DNA of 64,000 nucleotides from Paenibacillus oralis (GTDB lineage Bacteria; Bacillota; Bacilli; Paenibacillales; Paenibacillaceae): NCBI RefSeq assembly GCF_003863965.1, contig NZ_RRCN01000002.1:250569-314568 (forward strand), given 5' to 3'. Positions 27,056 through 34,900 of the stretch are shown here, one piece after another (the stretch's first letter is position 1; each line of letters starts with the position of its first letter). The notes beneath the pieces are model-generated. The model saw only the letters and a list, made by a program, of their open reading frames with translations. It had not been told where the DNA came from and did no database searches. The translations under genes and the position numbers were made by a program.

Positions 27056-27599
27056 ATCTTCTTTCAAAATTAGAATAACCTTTTTTCATTAGTTGAGAGA
27101 CTCGCCTGTATTTTTTTTATATACCCTCTATCAAACTTTAGGCCACAATTAAGTGAGTATGGATGCCGAGTGGTTGGGAGTTTAAAGTGCCACATTTACA
27201 GGAGTGTCAAAGGGGGTATATAGGATCAACGTGATAGATTTTGTGGATAAATCGATCAATTACTCCCATTCAAGTGGCCTTTTTCTTTATTAAAAGCAGA
27301 ACATCCATATTTATTGTCCTTCGTAGGCTTCAATTACTCCTTTTGGTGTGGTCTTTCTATTGATAAAGTACCTACAAGACTGAATTTTTCCAATTAAGAA
27401 TGGATTGTGAAAAAATAACTTCAAGTACTCCCTTTGATGTGGCCTTTTTTTGTAATCAGAAGGTAGTACCTGCCCTGTCAGATTAATCCTTCCCTCTTCA
27501 GCTCCTCATAAGCTCTCTTAACCGTATTCGTGCCTTGAAAAACTCAGCTGTTCCATATTCCACTCAGACGGGTTCCACTTACTGATTCTTTAACACCAT

Positions 27600-27775
27600 G
27601 CCGCCTCTTCTAGATATGATAGGAGTTGACTTTCTATAGTGTTACAATAAAATCATAAGCAGAAGAACTATGGTTTGCTTCTAACTGCATTTAAAGGCTT
27701 TCGTGATTAATTTGGTACTTTCTTAGGGACTATATTCGCTTGTCCGGACGCAGCGGGAACACCAACAACTTTAAC
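27600..27775. repeat. inverted dispersed repeat, copy 2
   Basis: Reverse complement of 13371-13575. The minus strand carries the same ORF 3' end (VKVVGVPAASGQANIVPKK). Confidence 0.55.
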
Positions 27776-27840
27776 GGATAGATTACGGCCGGCGCAATGG
27801 AAGGATATTACGGCTATATACAAATAAGGAGTGATACGTA

Positions 27841-28089
27841 ATGCAAATGATGACATTTCAAGAGTTTCTGGACCGCTGGATTCCTGGCTCTCCATTAATC
27901 GGCCCGAAAGATTATGAAACTAGGGATCGTAACGAACTTGGCGTCATTGATGGCGGGAACTGGTCCCCCATCACTTTCTCCCCAGTCGTCGAAAATTTGA
28001 TCGGCGAATATATACGTAGTCAGCTCCTGGAGTATTGCGATAATCTTCCTGATCACATTGACGGAAGAACAGCTACAACTGTTGATTGA
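27841..28089 (+). CDS. hypothetical protein
   Basis: 82 aa, begins MQMMTFQEFLDRWIPGSPLI and is acidic with a few aromatic residues. AAGGAG is well placed 9 bases ahead of the ATG. No domain is recognised. It stands alone between repeats and might be the intact end of an insertion. Confidence 0.5.
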   Translation: MQMMTFQEFLDRWIPGSPLIGPKDYETRDRNELGVIDGGNWSPITFSPVVENLIGEYIRSQLLEYCDNLPDHIDGRTATTVD

Positions 28090-28179
28090 CTCAAAATTTC
28101 CCATATTAACTGGGGATAAAAAAATATCTCCTAATTATTTGTTATCCCTTCAATAAAAGTAAAAGAGACAACCCAATTG

Positions 28180-28345
28180 CTATTCATTTGGGGAAGGTTA
28201 TGTTAACCCCGCTTGTTATAATGGGAGTTTGTGTCACTCCACTATTCATTAGGGGAGAATTGTGTCACAAAAAAATGACACAATTCTCCCCCTTCTAATT
28301 GAAAAGAGACTTATAAAATAGGGATTTCTCACAATGGTACATGTG
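28180..28345. repeat. transposon-end-like repeat, copy 5 (both halves)
   Basis: GGGGAGAATTGTGTCA, CAAAAAAA, then TGACACAATTCTCCCC form a perfect 16-bp inverted pair. Outside are CTTATAAAATAGGGATTTCT on the right and further TTTGTGTCA motifs on the left. Best-preserved copy. Confidence 0.75.
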
Positions 28346-28670
28346 TGTCGCTCTACAAAAACGCCGGATTCCGTTGCGACCTACAGGAGTTTACAACAAA
28401 CAAATAGTTTACGTGTTTTTCTGATGTCCGATCTGCAGATAACTTTCTAAATCCAATAGGGCCTGTATGCAGAAAACGCTAGGTGAAGAAGTATTCAACC
28501 AGTCCTGGTCCACGCACAAGTGATCACCGTTATCTCTGTCGTTGAAATTAGCGATTAATCACATTACCTGCAGCTCAAAGCACGTTCCCCTTTCTGAGCA
28601 TGTTGGCTTTGTGATCAAATTAATTATGTATCTATTCTAAGACCATTCGCATTCTTTTGCGTCATAGGAA
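28346..28670. other. gene-free stretch
   Basis: No ORF with start signals, hairpin or known element was seen. It probably holds the promoter of the membrane protein gene downstream. Confidence 0.3.
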
Positions 28671-28784
28671 TTTATGTCCAGAATTCACATAACGCTTATG
28701 TCTACCTCAATATACTCCTTAGCCATGTTTCATGATTTACATAAATTTGATTTTGAGTCGATAAATAATATAGGGGGGATACCA

Positions 28785-29579
28785 ATGATTAAAAACTCAA
28801 GAACTGTTAGGAATAGAAGTAGATCCAGGAATAGAATCTCTGTATCTGATGGGACAAAACATTCGGTTACAGACCAAAAGTTGAAGCAGAAATTATATAA
28901 GATCTGTTTTAAGGAGAATTCTAGAAGATCAGTCTTATTGGATAAGCGGGCTATAGCCTTTGAAGTGATTGCAATTAGCGCATTGAGTACTCTTATTATT
29001 TTTGTTATGCAAAGTACCATTAACATAGCTGTAAAGAATGTTGATCCGCCTACTTATTATGGCCTAGCTTTCGCAGGACTTCTGTTGATAGCAATCTTAT
29101 GTTTGATCGGTACAGGAGTATCATCAAACCTGTATGTAAAAAGAAAGTATTCTGATCTTTCATTTCTAGTCAGTAGATTCTCCATCAATTTCAATACAGA
29201 TATTCTCTTTTCTGTCCGTTGTGACGCAGTGTATGAGTTTTTAAAGAATGAAAGTAAATTAGATTGTGATCACATTGATTATTTGATTGGACATTACACG
29301 GAAAGGAGCGAAACTATCCGGAAACAAAAATGGTTGCCTTTCGCGATTCTCTCTGCGTTCTTATTTCCATTTTGGAATGTAACAGTAAGCAAAACATTGA
29401 ACTGGTCTGATTTCGGGACAAATATCCTGTTATTCATTTTTGCTATTTTGTTGTCATCTTGTATGTGGATTTGGAGAAGAAATATTGAATCTACTCTTTT
29501 CTCAAAATCAAACAATTACCTGTATATAGCTAGTATTTTGCGTACAATCAAGTCTTATCCGAAGAGAAGATATGAATAA
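28785..29579 (+). CDS. multi-pass membrane protein of unknown function
   Basis: The 264-aa protein starts MIKNSRTVRNRSRSRNR; AGGGGGGAT before this ATG is the reason for the choice. A basic, disordered N-terminus is followed by two hydrophobic pairs (about 68-88 and 102-124; about 208-225 and 235-254) around a soluble loop of 80 residues. Two helical hairpins around a cytosolic region recall small channel-like or SLATT-type effectors, but no signature supports a named family. It is monocistronic by context. Confidence 0.5.
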   Translation: MIKNSRTVRNRSRSRNRISVSDGTKHSVTDQKLKQKLYKICFKENSRRSVLLDKRAIAFEVIAISALSTLIIFVMQSTINIAVKNVDPPTYYGLAFAGLLLIAILCLIGTGVSSNLYVKRKYSDLSFLVSRFSINFNTDILFSVRCDAVYEFLKNESKLDCDHIDYLIGHYTERSETIRKQKWLPFAILSAFLFPFWNVTVSKTLNWSDFGTNILLFIFAILLSSCMWIWRRNIESTLFSKSNNYLYIASILRTIKSYPKRRYE

Positions 29580-29729
29580 TTACTTATATGAATGAACAAA
29601 TTTCGCCTCAGTTAACAACATAACTCAATACGAGGTTGTTTGGATTCGCTGTCAAATTAAACCAATATATCGTGCCGACTTCATTTTGATTAATACAGCT
29701 GGCAAATTAACGCCAGGTCTGTAATTTAC

Positions 29730-30293
29730 TCACTCAGACTCTCGAATTCGTAGTTCGACGAAATATTTCCGATCTTTTGATGAACTTAGTAAACTAAAAA
29801 GCGTCTCAAGCTTTTTAGATAACTCCGAATAAGACATGCTGCCTGCAAGAGAAACGCTTAAATTATTTGTATGTACGTCTTCGGGATGAGTATCTACTGA
29901 ACTATCTTGTTTAGTAGATGGTCCACCATTTTGCAAAACAGGGTCCGAATTATCATTTTGCGATTGATTTTCAGAAGTAGTTTGGCTACCTGTGTTACGT
30001 TTCGGAGTATCTAGTAGTTTGAGTGCTACCTTAACTTCATCCAAAGACTTCGACCTAAATTCCTTCATGAATGAATCAGGATCACCTATATCAGGCATAG
30101 TTGTATCGCGAAAATAGGTTCTCTTTTTAGGTTTAGGGATACCTAGCGTGTTATACCATTGATATATTGCGCCTTTTGAGACACTAAAATAATCAGAGAG
30201 AGCTGAAACACCATAACGTTCTCGAAAGAATAAGATAAACTCTTTTTTATCTTCAGAATCCATGACCTTAAACTTTTCATAATATCCGTTCAT
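29730..30293 (-). CDS. small HTH-like DNA-binding protein
   Basis: 187 aa. Residues about 12-60 look like a helix-turn-helix (FFRERYGVSALSDYFSVSKG, AIYQWYNTLGIPKP). A polar Ser/Asn/Gln linker follows, then a C-terminal helical segment, MSYSELSKKLETLFSLLSSS, ending ELRIRESE. A decayed copy of the C-terminus lies at 25.7 kb. It may regulate repeated elements here; the target is unknown. Confidence 0.5.
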   Translation of the reverse strand: MNGYYEKFKVMDSEDKKEFILFFRERYGVSALSDYFSVSKGAIYQWYNTLGIPKPKKRTYFRDTTMPDIGDPDSFMKEFRSKSLDEVKVALKLLDTPKRNTGSQTTSENQSQNDNSDPVLQNGGPSTKQDSSVDTHPEDVHTNNLSVSLAGSMSYSELSKKLETLFSLLSSSKDRKYFVELRIRESE

Positions 30294-30384
30294 AAATTTA
30301 ACCCCTCTACTCTATTACAGTATATAACTATTATATCAGGGACTGTTACTTTATACGATAAAAATCCTCCTTTTTTCCTATAAA

Positions 30385-30508
30385 AATACCGGCTGGATCG
30401 TCTGCAACAATTGTCCAAGCTCGTCATACACATACTGAGTCAATCGGCCATCTTCGTCCGTTTCGCTCAGCAGGTCAGCCGTATCGCTATAGGTATATTC
30501 GTATATCT
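30385..30508. repeat. displaced Rhs coding fragment 2
   Basis: GGCTGGATCGTCTGCA-CAATTG and the following 100 bp match the rhs gene around 34456-34580 with only a few changes, in the same orientation. It is about 4 kb from the parent sequence. Confidence 0.8.
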
Positions 30509-30924
30509 GAAATCGTTACGATTCTACTCACTGTCTTAAGGTTGGTTGGTGAACAACTGCTACAGCAGTATATCAATTGCAAGTAGAAGGAAGGTAAGTG
30601 AAAAGCAAATTATCGTAGATGTGGGGTTTTCTGCAGACGAAAAAAAACCACTGTTCCCCGCCAAGGTAAAAAGTGATTTTTTTCGTTGGTATTAAGTTTG
30701 TATTTGGGCTCACGTAATAAAAACCTTTAAAGACCACGATCCTGGTAATTAAATCATAACATTATTGCTTGTATAAATAAAGAAGAAAAGTCGAAATAAA
30801 CTACAATATAGTGGCCGAACGGATTAGCAAGTTACTTGGATTTTTCTTCCACTTTTTGAGGGATGCTAGCTCATCATTTTAGTTAGAACTTCTTTAGAGA
30901 ATACCTTCTCGACACACTTATCGA
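30509..30924. other. gene-free stretch
   Basis: It contains a weak hairpin (AAAAAAACCACT/AGTGATTTTTTT) near 30640-30682 but no convincing ORF. Confidence 0.3.
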
Positions 30925-30966
30925 CAGATAAAAGAAACAGGCCTATCCTTGCTTCTAAATAGGCCC
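30925..30966 (-). terminator. terminator of the VgrG-Rhs operon
   Basis: On the minus strand GGGCCTAT pairs with ATAGGCC, followed by TGTTTCTTTT, just after the last gene. Confidence 0.6.
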
Positions 30967-30991
30967 TTCCACATAACATAAATTTACCGCT

Positions 30992-31921
30992 TTAATAAAA
31001 GAGTTCAACCTCTCCTCCTAGCTCATTTCTTAAATGCTCAACAATTTCTTCAATGGTAAATCTTCGTTGTTCCTTTATAGTTCTCTCTACGAGTTGAAAT
31101 CTTACATCTCGACCTTCTTCGTATCCAGTTGGGAGAACGGGGGACTTGGCCATTGTTGTTTGAAAAAGCTCATGCTTAATCTCAGGCACATCCAACCCTA
31201 ATTTTTTTCGTACCTTGAACACATTTAATAGCTCCATAGGAACAAGTCCGTAAGCAATAAATTCTTCCTTTTCCCTCGTTGCCCCCGTTAAACTTAGCCC
31301 ATTTAAGTGATATTCACACAGGCTGTTCCAGTAATCGTCCTCTATTTCCTGAAAAGAGTTATCCCATTCATCCACGATTCTTTGGTATATCCCTAGTCCC
31401 TTACCATATTGCATTACCTTATCTTTTACGGGATTGTCCATACCCCATTTTTCAATTAAAAAATGTATCAAATAGGTACTTGGGTATACTGGCTGTTTGA
31501 TGTAGTCTTCCTCTGTTTTGTATTCCTCCCTTGCCAAATATTCTTCCGCTTTTCTTAGTAGAATTTTTAGTAAATCCTCTCGCTCTACATATAAAGCGTA
31601 ATTCAATTGGGGCGCAATATGGTCAATAAATTCATCATTGATATGTGCATACGTCCATAAAAGGGCCGTTCGCTCAAAATACTTCCAACAATCCGGATTA
31701 TCTTGAAATAGTAGGTTCTTAGCTGCAATATGAGTTCCCTCAGGTCCCCATTTCAAAATACCATGTAAATTTGTTAGGCTTTTCTTAAGCTTTTTTCCTT
31801 CTGTGCGAAATAAATAAGTGTTGTATACTCCCTCAATCCCTTTGTTAAAATCCGGGGTTTCATAATATTTATATTGCTTAACTGCCTTCTGTAAAATTTT
31901 ATGACCAAAGTTCAATGACAT
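30992..31921 (-). CDS. likely immunity protein for the Rhs nuclease tip
   Basis: The 309-aa soluble, mostly helical protein overlaps the rhs gene end by 10 bp, and its ribosome site (AGAGGG) lies within the toxin tip. In Rhs loci the gene directly after the tip is the cognate immunity gene, which is the main basis for the call. It has no recognised motif, and its size is large for an immunity protein. It is AT-rich like the tip and unlike the GC-rich operon upstream, so tip and this gene probably arrived together. Confidence 0.6.
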   Translation of the reverse strand: MSLNFGHKILQKAVKQYKYYETPDFNKGIEGVYNTYLFRTEGKKLKKSLTNLHGILKWGPEGTHIAAKNLLFQDNPDCWKYFERTALLWTYAHINDEFIDHIAPQLNYALYVEREDLLKILLRKAEEYLAREEYKTEEDYIKQPVYPSTYLIHFLIEKWGMDNPVKDKVMQYGKGLGIYQRIVDEWDNSFQEIEDDYWNSLCEYHLNGLSLTGATREKEEFIAYGLVPMELLNVFKVRKKLGLDVPEIKHELFQTTMAKSPVLPTGYEEGRDVRFQLVERTIKEQRRFTIEEIVEHLRNELGGEVELFY

Positions 31922-34900
31922 CGTATCCCTCTTTTTTTTACATTTATTTGGAGGACCTTATTCTTTAAGTTTCCATTCGTCTGCGCATCATCTAATATAT
32001 CTAAAAGCTTTTCTTGATAATCTAGTTTATTTAACCATCGACCGTTCGTATTATTTATTATCTTGTTTATATTCTGTCTAGTCCATTGAGCCATGTTCTT
32101 TTTATCTATCCAGGTTTTTGTACCTGTCTTAACCTCAACAACCGTTATTAGTTGTGTCTTTATCTCTTTTGCAATCAGGTCAAACCCATGGTTAGAAGCA
32201 TTTTGTATCGAACCAAGCACTTTATAACCTTTTTTGCTTAACCATTTTGCTGCAACCTTTTCTCCCCAGTCTCCTAATCTGGTGTTTAATCCCAACTCAT
32301 CTATCCAAGTTAACGGATCAACCACATACCCATACAACGTAGGGTTATTCCCCGCCAGCCCTATCGGGTCCTGCTGCGTGTACATTCCCTCATGCGGTAA
32401 GTAGTAGCGGAAGCGGTTGTAGTATAGACCAGTTTCCTCGTCCTCGTATTGACCTGGGTAACGGAACGGACAATCGGACCTTTTACCCTTGAGATAAATA
32501 TTTTGGACGTTACCGTAAATGTCCAGTTCGCAAGACCATACACGTTCCCCACGTTCATTATATATTTCTACCGGGGTGCCCAGGTGATCGGTGATGATGC
32601 TGTACGTCCCATTGGCCGTAATTTTGGCGGCCGGGCGGAAGGTTCCGTCTTCAAACACCCAGGTCGTGAGCGTGGCTGGGTCAGGTTCTTGTGAAGCAGC
32701 TGGTTGAGATAGCAGGTATTTAAATTTTTCTGCCGCTCCTTGAGGTCCAGCTAAGTCAAGCTCCGGTTTTTCCTCATGCTCGTCCTGCTTGCTCTCCGCT
32801 GTCCATTCATGCAAAATTTGGTTGCCGTCCCACATATAACAGTATACTACGCCGTTGAAGCGCTTCTCAATCCGGCGACCTAGGCTGTCATAAGTGAACA
32901 CCACTTCCTGTTCGTCCGGACGTACGACCTTGCTCATCATGCCGTTGCCGTAATACTCATAGCGCCAGCGGCTGCCGTCCTGCTCCAGCTTTTCGATCAG
33001 TTGGCCTTCTTCGTCATAGCTGTATTTCGTTCCTTGGAATTCGAGCAATCGCCCGCCTGCGCCGTATTTCCGGTCCGTGCGATGGCCGCTGCTGTACAGG
33101 TTCCCGACATCGTCCGCCATGCGGAAGATTTTATCGAACTCGTCGCTGGCCCCGATCAAGGTGCCGAAATCGTCATAGTTATAGCGAATTCCCTTGCCTG
33201 TAAGTTCGTTCGTCAGCGATTTCAGACGGTAGTTGATATCCCAGGTGTACCTTCTTTTTCGGCTTTCGCGGCCCCCGCTGCTCACACTGTGCCGTTCCGG
33301 TCTTCCGATGATATCGTATTGCCATTTACTCACTACACCGCCGGGGAGCAGTCTTTCGATTTCTAGTCCCAGCTTGTTATAGGTCATTTGCGCAGTCCAT
33401 GGCATGCCCGCTCCGGCTTGGGACGTGCCGTGCCCATTCTGCGCTTGCTCCTGAACTTTTTGCTCCGCCTGCAGTTGGCTAATCCGACCCAACATATCCC
33501 GGTCCATGTTGATGTGAGCGCCCAGGCTGCTGCTTACCACCGACCGGTTCCCGAGTTCATCATACTTGCTGGCAATCCAATATTTATCCCGCCATTCCTG
33601 GATCAGACGGCCGGTTGCATCATACTCCAGCTTGACCGTGGCAAACGGATTGGCGGTCTCCAGCAAAGCCCCGATTCGGTTGTACTTGAACGTTTCGGTC
33701 ATTTCGTCACTGTAGGCTGTTTGCGTTATGCGGCCCATGTCATCATAGTTAAATGCCGTCCACCGGCCGCCGGGACGCTCCACCCTTTCCAGTAATCTGC
33801 CAGGGCCGCGTACATATTGCCTGACGATGCCGTCAAACCCGGTTTCTCGAACGATTTCACCGTTGGCGTCGCGTTCCAGCTCATACCGCTCCCCATGCTC
33901 ATTAACGACTGCCGTCAGCTCTTCCTCGTTGTTATATGCCAGCTCAACCCGCTTGCCTTTTGCTTCGCGCCAGGTCATTTGTCCGAGCGGTGTATACCCG
34001 AACGTGACGCGCTGCTTGGAATCCTCTGCGGCGATGACTTCTTCGTACGCATTATACTGCAGCTTGATCACGTTGCCATCCGGGAGTTCGGTCCGGACTA
34101 CCCGTCCCAAAGCATCGTAGGTAAAATACTGATTTGCGCCCAGCGGGCTCGTCGTTTGCAAAAATTCTCCCCGGTGATTATAACTCCACTCGGCACCCGT
34201 TCCATCCGGCAGCGTCATCCGGGTCAAATTGTAATGATCGTCATACTCTAGCATCGTCGCCGCGTCCTGCGGGTTTCGCACCTCGCAAATCCGGTGGCGT
34301 TCATCATATACTAACGTCGTAGCCGTTCCATCCGCGCTGACGACCCTGTTTAATCTCCCCTGTTCATCATAATCCCAGGCTTGGCTCCCGCCTTCCGGGT
34401 CGGTTACTTGCAGCAATTGCCCCTGCTCGCTGTACATATACTGCCAGCTGCCGCCGTCCGGCTGGATCGTCTGCACCAATTGGCCCAGCTCGTCATACAC
34501 ATACTGCGTCAATCGGCCATCCTCGTCCGTTTCGCTCAGCAGGTCAGCCGTATCGCTATAGGTATATTCGTATCTGCCGCCTAGCGGGTTGGTGATCGCT
34601 GTACAATAATACTCCGGCGTATATTCATACTTTGTCGTATGCCCCTGACTGTTCGTCACCTCATTGTATCCGTCAAAATAAGCGATGCGCCCTTCAAGCA
34701 GCCCGTCTTCGCCCCATGTATGAACGCAGCGCGCTCCCGTGGTTGGGCCGTCATAGCGCCAGTAGAAGCTATACCCGTTGCGGTCCTTTTTCTCGGTCAT
34801 AAGATGCTGGTCATAGGTTTGATACGTCGTCTGGCCCAGCGCGTCCGTAATGGCGGTCAGATCGCCCGCTTCGTTGTACCGGTATTGCACCAACACTTCG

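Larger units (their letters stand above)
26006..27535. repeat. segmental duplication, copy 2
   Basis: Direct repeat of the post-xerS module at 21.2-22.4 kb, beginning where xerS would end; xerS itself is missing. A ~350-bp stretch containing an Rhs fragment splits it between the toxin-like peptide and the palindrome array. Confidence 0.8.

Noticed and set aside
25630..28266. Complete IS21-type element between repeat copies 4 and 5
   Set aside because: Length fits, but the interval holds the duplicated module and debris, with no istA or istB.
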